Source: Batillaria attramentaria (lineage: Eukaryota; Mollusca; Gastropoda; Batillariidae). From it: DNA of 64,000 nt. Below, piece by piece: positions 33,956 through 43,696 of this stretch. A program made the translations under genes and the position numbers. The notes below the pieces were generated by a model. It searched no databases. It saw only the letters and a list, made by a program, of their open reading frames with translations, and was not told where the DNA came from. The stretch is from assembly GCA_018292915.2 (NCBI GenBank), contig JACVVK020000489.1, forward strand, positions 77,501 to 141,500, given 5' to 3'. Numbering within the stretch: the stretch's first letter is position 1; the number at the start of each line of letters is the position of its first letter.

Positions 33956-34244
33956 TTTAACAGTTCTATGGAGACGATTGCTCTCTTTGAAAATTAGAAC
34001 GCGCGTGAGGACAAGGAAATGTGCAGATTAAAATGCAGAAAAACGTCCTTTGGTGGGGATAATTATGTCTGCATGAAAAGGACACGAGTTCACTTTTTCT
34101 GAGTTAACAGAGCGACCTGGGTTGCACACGGTATCAAAAGCTTTATTCCATGAAGACACGTTTGACATTGTGTACAGCCTATGTATGCAGTATGCAGTCG
34201 TTGCTAAGATGACCATAGTAAGAAGGTTCTTTTTGCATATTAAT

Positions 34245-34419
34245 GAGGAGCCGGGGTGGTCGAATGGTAGAGCGTTGGACTTCTAATGCTCGGGTCGTGA
34301 GTTCGATCCCGGCTGGGGCCAAATATTTGTGCTGGCTTTTTCATCGTTGCCCCGTCTTTGATATCACCCTATGTGGTGGAAAAGGACGTTAAACCCCAAA
34401 ACACCCACGCACCCCACCC
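34245..34419 (+). mobile_element. SINE-A, full length
   Basis: Box A TGGTCGAATGG and box B-like GTTCGATCCC. The 10-bp duplication GCATATTAAT lies at 34235-34244 and 34420-34429. Confidence 0.94.
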
Positions 34420-34431
34420 GCATATTAATAG

Positions 34432-34738
34432 TATAATAATAAATGGTATTTGCAGGGCGCATGTCTTTAATAAATCACAATGCGCCAATCACTCACCGTA
34501 CGTTTTACAAACGATGGACAGACATACTCTGGTGAAACTGACTAGTCACACGTGAAATTTCTGAAAGGCTTTACAAAAGAGGAACGTTTTAAGATTGCTC
34601 GTAAAAACAGACAGTGTGGGCGCATTTCTCAGATTTGCTGGCAGGGAATTCCAAAAGGTTGCTGCGACAAAACTGAAAGAGCCGTCTGACCGAGAGACAA
34701 GAAAACACATTCTGACCACAGAAAAGTGGCGGAGGTTG
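34432..34738 (-). mobile_element. LINE 3' fragment
   Basis: The minus-strand frame (stop near 34552) reads FSFVAATFWNSLPANLRNA and LSVFTSNLKTFLFCKAF, the typical C-terminus of CR1/L2-like LINEs. The UTR passes GACATGCGCCCTGC and ends in (ATT)n at about 34432-34442. Confidence 0.75.
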
Positions 34739-34739
34739 A

Positions 34740-34850
34740 AGTAACACGGGCATGTTACAAGATCCCCACGCCTTCCAAAGACCTTCTCACACAGTTCCAG
34801 GCGGGGAAGAAGAAGAAGGAGGCAGAGGAAGAGATGGGAATAAAAAAATC
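34740..34850 (+). mobile_element. Second LINE type, C-terminal fragment
   Basis: The plus strand reads HVTRSPRLPKTFSHSSRRGR and RQRKRWE before a stop. This resembles the Arg-rich HVTR...KT...RRRGRQRKRWED tail of other non-LTR polyproteins. It abuts the opposite-strand fragment before it and is paralogous to 35155-35407. Confidence 0.55.
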
Positions 34851-34904
34851 AGTTCATTGTGCAAAACTAGAAACAAGAAGAATTAGTTCGTCTGGTGAAA
34901 GTTG

Positions 34905-34990
34905 AAAATGAAGTCAAATCAAGTCAAAATACTTTATTTATCCCCGTAGGGCAATTCATGCGGGCGAGCATAAGACACATACAATAATTG
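34905..34990 (-). repeat. LINE 3' tail (CCCTACGGGGATAAATAAAG)
   Basis: On the minus strand GAATTGCCCTACGGGGATAA and AATAAAGTATTTTGACTTG resemble a LINE polyadenylation end followed by a short tandem tail. Confidence 0.5.
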
Positions 34991-35029
34991 AGATCACTAA
35001 ACTCATATATAAATATGTTTAATTGTGCT

Positions 35030-35073
35030 CTCTCTCTCTCTCTCCACCCCCCTCTCCCTCCCTCCCCCCCCCC

Positions 35074-35142
<69 letters not shown>
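35030..35142. repeat. (TC)n, C-rich and (CA)n compound microsatellite
   Basis: TC repeats, CCCTCC and C runs, TC repeats, then about 25 CA units. Confidence 0.95.
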
Positions 35143-35144
<2 letters not shown>

Positions 35145-35154
35145 CGCTTTTGGT

Positions 35155-35407
35155 GACTAAACTGGAAGTAGCACTGGCATGTTTCAAGATACTCAGGCCT
35201 CCCAAAGACCTTCTTACAAAGGCACAGTTCCCGGAGGAGAAGAAGACGAGGAAGGAGAGGAAGAGATGGGAGGACAGCATCCAAGAGTGGACAGGCCTGA
35301 ACGTCAGCAGTTCGCTGAGACTGGGAGAGGATCGAGAGAGGTGGAGCAAACTCGTTGCAGTGTCATCAGTGCTGCCCCTACGACCCACAGGGTTACGGGA
35401 CCCGTGA
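35155..35407 (+). pseudogene. LINE C-terminal fragment (KRWEDSIQEWTGL type)
   Basis: The plus strand reads KRKRWEDSIQEWTGL, then EDRERWSKLVAVSSVLPLRP and a stop at 35405-35407. This is the conserved C-terminal tail of a non-LTR retrotransposon polyprotein distinct from the 16694 LINE. Its upstream part aligns with 34740-34850 in a shifted frame, so it is frameshifted and 5' truncated. Confidence 0.65.
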
Positions 35408-35532
35408 GACTTGAGACGTGAGACATTGCAAAAATGTAAACCCAGATCAACTTACAGGCGACCCATGGAGTACTAAACGTTCAAAGGCAGCACATGGTTG
35501 TCACTCATATGCAGGAGCTAATGCTACCATTT

Positions 35533-36038
35533 TTTTTTATTTTTTATTTTTGCTGCCACAACTCTTTGCCAGCTCCAGTGGTGTTCCTCCCTGGTCATGG
35601 GTTGAAACCATGGAGGGCCCGGAAGCTGGGGCAATGTTTAAAAAAATTATGCATGACGATGGAAATGAGGATGATGGTAAGATGATGCTATGGAGGTCCG
35701 TGTGGTTTAGGACTGCGGGACAGGGCCGCATTCCACGCTTCCTGTCATAAATATCCCGGCATTAACCAGGCCCGGGAACTACGGCACCTGCGGTGCCGGC
35801 CGTGTAATCATCCACATCATAAGACGTGTCATACCAAGGGAAGCACCCCCAAAGTAGCACCCGTGAAGTGGGTGAATCTCGGCTGTGTGGCAACAGCCTC
35901 CCCATTGGGCCCATAGCACACCCGCTCTGGGTAGGAGCCGACCTAGGTAGCAAAAATCCCCCTTGCCTCGGCTGGGACTCGAACCCGGGTCTCCCGGTCC
36001 ATGGTCCGAAGTACTAACCACGACACTACAGGGGCCGG
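35533..36038 (-). mobile_element. SINE-C, full length
   Basis: Reverse-complement copy of the 22546 element (GGGACTCGAACCCGGGTCTC near 35967-35986 is box B reversed). An 11-bp duplication TGCTACCATTT lies at 35522-35532 and 36039-36049. Confidence 0.93.
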
Positions 36039-36059
36039 TGCTACCATTTGTTTAAGCCT

Positions 36060-36373
36060 GCTCTTAACTGGGCACAGCGCGCGAAACACACATGTGCACA
36101 TCACAGTCGTTGCGCTCGGTGTGTCTACTAACTACAAAACTGAACACAGCTGTGCTCGGTGACAACCGATTGAAGATGCACTGTCCGCCATATTTGCGCG
36201 CCGAGTGACGTAGTACAGCCAATCAGAATCTGTTGTGGAAATCACAGTCACAGTTGTGGCTATTTGAAATCCAGGTTGCTGTGATGACGCCACAGCGGCG
36301 GAAACCCCCAAAATCACAACTGTGTCACAACTGTGGACAGCACTGTGGCGCTCCGCAGTGCCCAGTTAAGAGC
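36060..36373. mobile_element. M3 MITE-like element, 314 bp
   Basis: Perfect 16-bp terminal inverted repeats GCTCTTAACTGGGCAC (36060-36075) and complement (36358-36373), with weaker pairing further in. The inside repeats CACAACTGTG/CACAGTTGTG words and has CAGCCAATCAGA. A TTAA lies symmetrically in each end, so a TTAA target duplication with CTGGGCAC termini is possible. No coding capacity. Single copy in the window. Confidence 0.7.
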
Positions 36374-36384
36374 CGGCTAATTTA

Positions 36385-36570
36385 CGCTTACAGATCGTTC
36401 TGAGCTGTTTTTGTGAAATCTGTCATCACACCAGTACACCTGCACAGTGACAGCGTCTGTAATGCTGGCATTGACCCAACGGAAGCGTGCTCGATGTCGC
36501 GGCGACCACATTGAGCGCTCCAGCAGTGTGACACCAGTCGTAGAATTTGAATGTTCGACAGTTCGCGCCA
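36385..36570 (+). repeat. Dispersed repeat G, copy 1
   Basis: GTGACAGCGTCTGTAATGCT, GAGCGCTCCAG and TCGTAGAATTTGAATG align with the reverse complement of 52885-53150. No coding content recognised. Confidence 0.7.
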
Positions 36571-37099
36571 AGTGTAAACAAAATAACAATTATCGTATTA
36601 AGAGCCGTACTAATCATCAATATAGAATATATCGGGCATACAGGCGCTCTCACGAGGGAAACTGTTCCAGAACATAAGCTGGCATAGCAAAGATGGAATC
36701 AGCCCGTTTAACACTCACAGAGACTTCAACCTGCAGTATTGACTCGTATTGTCTGGTGTGCATAGAAAGAAATATTGTATATCGTTCACCATCGGAAACC
36801 GGCTCTTTCACCGATACGAAGGCCTCTTATTGACCTAGACTTTCCACGAAAATGAACAATTGTCTGGGTATATATCTCTCCAGCAACGCAGTGCTGTCAG
36901 ATTTAAGCATCAGGAGGGACAGACAAAAGGACCCAGAGGAACAATCAAAACTGTCACACGTCTGGGTGAATCCAGCTGCAGCCCGTCTAGACCTCGACAG
37001 TATTTCGATAGACTTAACCAGAGGGCGAGAGGACCTTGGAAACCTACCCTGCATCTCCGATAGCTCGGTGGATCTATGAACGTGCATACAGTATCAGGA
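36571..37099. other. Unannotated DNA
   Basis: No gene recognised; three overlapping frames of 67-86 codons near 36827-37087 show no motif. Confidence 0.4.
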
Positions 37100-37216
37100 G
37101 GGTGGGTGGCTGGGTGGGTGTCTGGGAGTTTTACGTCCTTTTCCGCCGCGTATGGGTGATATCAAAGACGGGGCAACGAGGAAAAGGCCAGCGCAAATAT
37201 TTGGCCCCAGCCGGGT
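37100..37216 (-). mobile_element. SINE-A, 5' truncated
   Basis: 3' and central body only (GTCCTTTTCCGCCGCGTATG to GGCCCCAGCCGGG); the tRNA head is missing. Confidence 0.85.
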
Positions 37217-37480
37217 AGAGTATTAGGAATGTCATGGTATGCATAGTATGGATCAGTGGATTTGCAAAGGTGCCTAGAATATTGAAATATCATAAACTCG
37301 AGCCAGAAGGTTAAGCAGCCTATCACAAAACAATGCATTTTTTTCACGTGCTAATGCGTTCAACAGAACATCGACCTGCGACATCACCACAGAAATCAAA
37401 CACAAAAAAATGGCCCTGGATTGGACTCATCCTCAGGATGCCCCCAACCGCACTACCCCGGGTGGCTTTTCGTTGGACAC

Positions 37481-37730
37481 CAGGGCCCGTATGTAGAAAT
37501 AGAGGTTAATTTAACCCAAGGCTATGGGTCTAACCCAGACTAGGACAAAAGGAACCCCAAAACAAAATTCAATAAAAAAAAAAAAGCGAAGAAAGAAAGA
37601 CAAAAATCCTTCTATAACGACTTAGGCACTATGGTGGAATGGACCCGCTTCCTGATTTAAAACAAAAAACAACAGAACATTTAACCCTAGAGTTAGTTTA
37701 GTTCGAGGTTAGACTCTAACCCGGATCTAG
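37481..37730 (+). mobile_element. M1 MITE-like element, right end lost
   Basis: Starts CAGGGCCCGTATGTAG and matches 9672 until AGACTCTAACCCGGATCTAG, where the terminal repeat is missing. Confidence 0.82.
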
Positions 37731-38116
37731 GACTGATAGCATGTTGGAACTGAAAAGCTACCTGAAGTTTTAGTCCCTGAAAATATCAGATTACACTGAA
37801 CAACAACGACAAGGACAGTGACAACGACAACAACGACAACGACAAAGACAACGACAAAAACATCGACAATAACAGCCTCCACAGAGTGACCGACTTTAGT
37901 CACCCCTTAGAGATACAGAAAAACACAACTTTCGCACAAACAGACACGACCCACGCATCCTAAGATCTGCACGGGTTCAGACTTCGTATACAAAAAAAAA
38001 AAAAAAAAAAAAACTCTACCCCACGACACTGCGGTTATGTTCATTCCTTCTTTGTTCGGCAGACAGACGGCTTCTGGGGAGCTTGTATAGTCTCTAACGA
38101 CCGTATCAAGAAGGGA
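37731..38116. other. Unannotated DNA
   Basis: CGACAA-rich tract at 37800-37870 and poly-A at 37990-38012. No gene seen. Confidence 0.4.
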
Positions 38117-38413
38117 ATGGCATTTCTCGTTGTAGTTTTGTGTGGCCTTATCAGACAGCTGATCCTGGGTCAGGACAGAGACTGTCTGGAAGCTGCCGCT
38201 GAGAAGAATCATACAAATTTAGGTCACGGGGGAATGACTGCGGAAGATGGCCATTTCATGAGGCAAAGACGTCCCGAAGAGATCACGCGAAATGGCGAAT
38301 CTGACGTGATGTCTTCGGTTGCTTACGTGTGTGGCGAGATAAAATTAATCAACAGAAACAAGTTATTAATATATATCATACGATTCAAACCGCTATTACA
38401 GGTCATGGTTTAA
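38117..38413 (+). other. Candidate ORF with signal-peptide-like N-terminus
   Basis: A 98-codon frame starts at an ATG in fair context (G at -3, G at +4). The first about 18 residues, MAFLVVVLCGLIRQLILG, form a hydrophobic segment ending in small residues, followed by a charged region (QDRDCLEAAAEK, MRQRRPEE). From about 38388 it runs into repeat F2, so the last 9 codons are repeat-derived. It could be a first exon of a secreted protein or chance. Few cysteines, no family recognised. Confidence 0.25.
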
Positions 38414-39042
38414 AAAAAAAAAACGTAATTCACCACGCGTGGTGTCACGTTGTACCCATAACAATCACACGTGAAATAACAAGGTACCCCAAAAGTGCAC
38501 ATGCACTACCCATAGCAATATTCCAGTAGTGTGTTTTGGATAAGGGATTTACATCACAATATGACGAGAAAAGCAACCAAAGAATAATTTACGCCAAGAC
38601 ATGACGCGGTTCGATTGGGGACGTGGGAGATTTGCCAGTCGCTTGACGTGAAATTGTTTATGTTTCGCTGCGTTTTGTCCATGATGTGTCGTGTTTGTGA
38701 CAATCGTAAGCATAGTTCCAGTTCTCTGTTAAGGCAAAGGCCTTGAAATCGACCCGCTGACTTCTCAAAGCCTATGGACAAAGCGAAGTAAAGCACTTCA
38801 GTCAGAGGTCCCGAGTAAGGCATGTGGACTGCCGATGTGAGCTTTCAAATACAAAAATTAAAAAAAAAAAAAATGCAGGTACGGACGTGGTATAAATAAT
38901 TTTCCCAATTCGTGGCCCCCGATTACGTAACATACACCACACTCGTTTGGTGATTTTGACCGAAAAAAACGCTCGTTACACCTCGCAGTTTTTTGGCTCC
39001 CTTGTGTAACAATGGGAGTCTATGTTATAACCCTCCGTCGTC

Positions 39043-39073
<31 letters not shown>

Positions 39074-40505
39074 CTGTCTGTCTGTCTGTCTGTCTGTGTG
39101 TCCGCAGTAAACCTTAACATTGGCATTTTCTAAGAATCTACAAACAGCAGAGTCACCAAACTTGGCTTGCCGATAGATAGCCATAAGACCTTTCAAAATA
39201 GATAATTTTGAATGACCTTAACTCAAGGTCAAGGTCACGAAAGCTGTCTGTTTGAAAATTTTACATTGGCATTTTCTTGGAGTCTACAAACACCAGAGGT
39301 TTTCAACTTTGCATGATGATAGACATTGATAAGAACTTTACAGATATACATGTATTTAATGGCCTTGTGTGAAGGTCAAGGCCAGACAAGCTATTTTCCA
39401 CATTTCCATATAAAACCTTAACATTGGCATTTTCTCAGAATCTACAAACAGCACAGGCACCAAACTTGGCATGCTGATAGACAACCATGAGACCTTTCAA
39501 AATATATCATTTTGAATGACCTTGACTCAAGGTCAAGGTCACTAAAGCTGTTTGTTTGACAATTTTGCATTGGCATTTTCTTGGAATCTACAAAAACGGG
39601 AGGTTTTAAACTTTGCATGATGATAGACATTGATAAGAACTTTACAGATGTACATGTATTCAATGGCCTTGTGCCAAGGTCAAGGCTATACAAACTAGTT
39701 TCCGCATTTCCACAGTAAACCTTAACATGGGCATTTTCTCAGAATCTACAAAAAGCAGAGGCACCAAATTTGGCATGCCTATAGACAGCCGTAAGACCTT
39801 TAAAAATATATCATATTGAATGACCTTGACTAAAGGTCAAGGTCACTAAAGCTGTCTGTTTTAAAATTTTGCATTGGCATTTTCTTGGAATCTACATAAA
39901 CCAGAGGTTTTAAACTTTACATGGTGATAGACATTGATAAGAACTTTACAGATATACATGTATTCAATAGCCTTGTGTAAAGGTCAAGGCCGTACAAGCT
40001 ATTTCTGTGAAACCGTAACATTGGCATTTTCTCAGAAACAACAAACAGCAGAGGCGCCAAACTTGGCATGCTAATAGACATTGATAAGACCACTATATCC
40101 ATACCACTTTAAATGACCTTGACTCAAGGTCAAGGTCATAAAAGCTGTCTGTTGTGAATTTCAATACTACTGTTTTTGGAGAAACTACAAATACTAGAGG
40201 CATCCAACTTGGTGTAATGATAGACATTGATATCTTATTTGAATGACTTTGACCCAAGGTCAAGGCCATATAGTCAGTTTTGTGGAAAAAGTGAAATATT
40301 GCCAGGAACTAAGAAAACCAGAGACACCTTACTTGGCTTGATGATAGATAGTGATAGAATTTTACAAACATACTCTTCTGAATGACCTTGACCCCTGTCA
40401 CAAGGGAGCCGTGGAGGCTTTTGCCTCTCTAGTTTATTTTTGAAATCAACAAACTCATGTGGTGTATTTTCCTTAATCGGGGACACCTCATTGTGAAAAC
40501 TCTAT
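38388..40505 (+). mobile_element. Repeat F2, copy B, split by a 1.45-kb insertion
   Basis: 38388-38980 follows copy A (CACCACGCGTGGTGT, GACTTCTCAAAGCCTATGGA, GGTATAAATAATTTTCCC) up to the first hairpin arm. The second arm resumes at about 40437 (GAAATCAACAAACTCATGTG ... GGACACCTCATTGTGAAAAC). The hairpin loop is where the foreign segment sits. Confidence 0.8.
38985..40432 (+). mobile_element. Satellite-bearing insert with AAGGTCA arrays
   Basis: Short inverted ends: GGCTCCCTTGTG near 38995 and CACAAGGGAGCC near 40398. The inside has a GT/CTGT microsatellite (39050-39098), then about nine imperfect units of roughly 150 bp. Units start with CATTGGCATTTTCT at about 39119, 39264, 39420, 39568, 39725, 39871 and 40018, with two more decayed units. 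Alternate units are more alike, giving a 300-bp higher-order period. Each unit carries CCTTG...CAAGGTCAAGG, forming short palindromes. No coding capacity. Confidence 0.82.
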
Positions 40506-40538
40506 ATAATAATAACAATGATAATATTAACAATGGTA

Positions 40539-40592
40539 ATATCACCCGTACGTGACGGAAAAGGACGTTCAACTCCCAAACACCCACCCACT
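40539..40592 (+). mobile_element. SINE-A, 3' end only
   Basis: ATATCACCCGTACGTGACGG, AAAAGGACGTTCAACTCCC and CACCCACCCA; strongly 5' truncated. Confidence 0.8.
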
Positions 40593-40612
40593 ACCCCCCC
40601 CCCCTCTCTCTC

Positions 40613-40616
<4 letters not shown>

Positions 40617-40686
<70 letters not shown>

Positions 40687-40766
40687 CATAGTAGAGTCAG
40701 TTTTTATTTCAGTTTTTATTTCATGCTTCTGCTTGTTGTTTAGTGTATTTGTATCATGGCACGTAA

Positions 40767-40847
<81 letters not shown>
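40617..40847. repeat. Inverted pair of (GT)n and (CA)n arrays
   Basis: (GT)n of about 68 bp (40617-40684) and (CA)n of about 77 bp (40771-40847) are separated by an 86-bp AT-rich spacer. The arrays are complementary within one strand. Confidence 0.95.
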
Positions 40848-40851
<4 letters not shown>

Positions 40852-41379
40852 CCACCACTGCCCCTCATCCTATCAATCAGACAGTACCCTCCCGCTACGC
40901 CCGAACAACTCATTTACGCCTCCGGTCACGCAAAGGATATATATGCAGACGGCACTTAACCCCTGGCCAGTTACCGGTTCTCTTATGGCGCAGCACGTTC
41001 GAAATCAAGATAGGAAACAGCACAGGCACCTGTAACGTATCATCTGCCCTTGTCCCGCGTGTTCTGTCCCAAATTTCACGTAAGGTAGCCCGTTTAAGTG
41101 AGTATTTGAAGAACCCTGCTTGGCGATTGTTGTCATGAAAAAAAAAGCGTGATTTTCGTTGTTTTTTTTTTTTTTGTACTTTGTAGCTCAAGGCGGATGC
41201 CAGGGGACCGCAACAAGAGACAAGCTGCGAGTGAAGCTGGGACGTTTTGCGCTGGAGAGCGGCAAAAGCGACGGGAGCGGATTTAGACGATGTGGCTTTC
41301 TGGCCTGAATAGAAAGTAGACTAGTATTACTCCAGTGAGAGCTGAGCGGAAATGAGACATTAAAGTTTTTTTTTTTTTT
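40848..41379. other. Unannotated DNA
   Basis: No gene recognised; poly-T at 41161-41175 and 41367-41379. Confidence 0.4.
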
Positions 41380-41510
41380 AACTCCTGTCAGGTGCGTGCC
41401 CTTGAATGATCTGTGCATGACAATTTCTGTTTGTAGATTGAAGCATTTGTAGGGGGTGACTATGATGCCTGGGGCTAGTATAGGCATTTTGAGACCTCGT
41501 GGATTTGTGG
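41380..41510 (-). mobile_element. SINE-E, 3' part
   Basis: Reverse complement of the 22298 element: AACTCCTGTCAGGTGCGTGC, TGAAGCATTTGTAGGGGGTG and TAGGCATTTTGAGACC. The poly-T before it is the A-tail. Confidence 0.75.
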
Positions 41511-41630
41511 GGTTTTTTGTTTGTTTGTTTTTGTTTTTTTGGCAACAGGCCTTTTTTCCCAGTGACCCCGACTGTCGGTGGACAGTAGTCGTAAATTCCC
41601 GAAACACACACACACACATCATGTTCATCC

Positions 41631-42033
41631 GGGGCGGTCGGTGGTCTAGTGGTTAAGAGACTTGTCACCAATGCGAGAGGTCAGGGGTTCGAGCCCCACT
41701 CGGGGCAAAGAATTTTTCCTTCTCGTATGTGGCACCGTTCATTCGGGCCGATCGTCGGGGGTTCTCTCCGGGTACTCCGGCTTCCTCCCCCTCTGCTTTG
41801 GAAATGTTCAGCCCACCAAGTTTGAAAAATAAATGCATATCTAAATTCCGAAATTTAAATAGCTGAGCTGACCCTTCGCACCACGTGATTGTAATACGTT
41901 TATGTCCTGTGTGTGAGAGAATGCGTGTGATTCACGTGAGCGTGCGTGTTGGGTTTAGCTCGCGGCGCTTTGAGCCAAAATATTTGGGATAAAGCGCCTA
42001 TATTAATGCGATTATTATTATTATTATTATTAT
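41631..42033 (+). mobile_element. SINE-B, full length (reference copy)
   Basis: Box A TGGTCTAGTGG and box B GGGTTCGAGCCCC form the tRNA-derived head. Then come TATGTGGCACCGTTCATTCG, GGGTTCTCTCCGGGTACTCC, CACGTGATTGTAATACG and GCGGCGCTTTGAGCC, ending GGATAAAGCGCCTATAT and (ATT)n at 42010-42033. The 3' end shares the GCGCC...(ATT)n layout with LINE fragments in the window. Confidence 0.93.
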
Positions 42034-42315
42034 CTTATCATCTACGTAGAATTTCATGTACATGACTACCTGCATAATTATTTGTATGTATCACTGCATG
42101 TATGTATGTGTACTTGTGTATATTAATGCATCATGTGGGTACAATTGTTCATCTGTGTATCACCATCATCATCATCTTGATGTTCGTCTGAATGTATTGA
42201 GATTGTATGTGTGACTGTGTGTAGGTACGGTTTTACTTACAAAAATCGCCCTTTTTGGTGACAACACTGTTCACTGCAAACGCTCACACTCGCAAACCAG
42301 GGTACCCCCCCCCCC

Positions 42316-42316
<1 letters not shown>

Positions 42317-42391
<75 letters not shown>
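42317..42391. repeat. (CA)n microsatellite
   Basis: About 37 CA units after a C run. Confidence 0.96.
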
Positions 42392-42393
<2 letters not shown>

Positions 42394-43162
42394 TAAACAA
42401 ACAAAAAAAGCAAAAAAAATAAAAGGAAAAAAAAAGGGAGCAAAAAACAACAATAAAACAAAACAAAACTACAACAAAACACACCACCACCACCACAAAA
42501 ACTGCACTAGATCCCACGCTCAGTTTGTGTTCTTACGCCTGCGGTGCCCTTGTAGGGTCGATCATCGGCCACTTCCTGCAATAACCCGTTTAATGACCAA
42601 GGTTTAACTCGCGCAACGAGCGTCTCAGACTTCATACCACTTTCATTCCTCCTAGGCGCAGGCCATCTATAACGCTTGCCACAGTACTTATCATGGTAGC
42701 CCTGGGACTTATAACTCGCAGCCTAGTCGCGTGCTTGTGGGTAAAACCCACTCACGTTATGGAGTTGCACGTGCTAGCAAGGGGCTTATACGGAACAGAA
42801 ACCGAGACAAATTCGATCTTTGTCCGTCTGTGGTCTGTAATTGAAGGCGAAAGATGGAGCAATTATAGCCTACTCACCACATTTGCAGACACGCTCCCGA
42901 CAGAACCCAGACTTGAATCTGAAGTGAGAGTTGTTCAGTGGGCAGCCTTGACTGACAGCTGGCCTTGTTTCGAGGGGGAAAAAAAGAAACACGCGTATGA
43001 TTAGTTTTTTTTTTAAATTATAAGATTGTTCGATCGCGCAGGCACGGTTTTGAGAGGTTTTTTGTTTTTTTTTTGTTTTTTAGAACCTGAGTTACTCTAA
43101 ACAGCCAATATTATATTCATTATATTATTATATTCATGCCCGAACGTGATTTTTTTTTTTGT

Positions 43163-43199
<37 letters not shown>
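42392..43199. other. Unannotated DNA
   Basis: A 27-bp sequence at about 42513-42539 matches 23341. No gene recognised. A (GA)n array at 43170-43199 marks the truncated left edge of the LTR retrotransposon. Confidence 0.45.
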
Positions 43200-43201
<2 letters not shown>

Positions 43202-43696
43202 TTGAGACGTAACTTGCACATGACCCCAGAACACTACCGTCGAAAGTTCCGCACCATGAACAAAGCTAGTGACGAGTCCTTCTTCCAGTTCGGGGAACGC
43301 TTGCAGAAGACCCTCCACCTGTGGATTGAGTCGTCCGGACGGAGCTTGGATGAATGTATCTTGCAGGAACAACTAGTGGAAATTGCCTCACCCGAGCTGA
43401 AAGTCAAGATCATTGACAGGAATCCGGCGTCCTTTAAAGAAGCGGTCCAAATAGCAGAAGCCCATGCAGATTCCAGGCGATATCTTCGGGAAGAAAAAGC
43501 ATCTTCAACAAAGAATGGCCCGAGTGTCAGCGCTATGGCACCTCCTGCGACGTCCAACCCCGACTCGGACTCCCCCACTAAGGCCACGGAAACTTCAGTA
43601 ACAGGGGCGCAACCGCGACTGTGCTACTACTGCCACGAACCGGGACACTTGGTCAAGGCGTGCCCTAAGAAAAAACAGGCCAATACAGGGTCGTAG
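43202..43696 (+). pseudogene. Gag capsid/nucleocapsid fragment
   Basis: A 164-codon open frame without its own start (truncated at 43200). It reads as the C-terminal part of capsid (ESFFQFGERLQKTLHLWIES, ILQEQLVEIASPELKVKI), then a Ser/Pro-rich linker, then a CCHC zinc knuckle CYYCHEPGHLVKAC (C-X2-C-X4-H-X4-C) near the end. It would package retroelement RNA. The frame ends with TAG at 43694-43696, and the protease follows in the same frame with no overlap. Confidence 0.88.
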
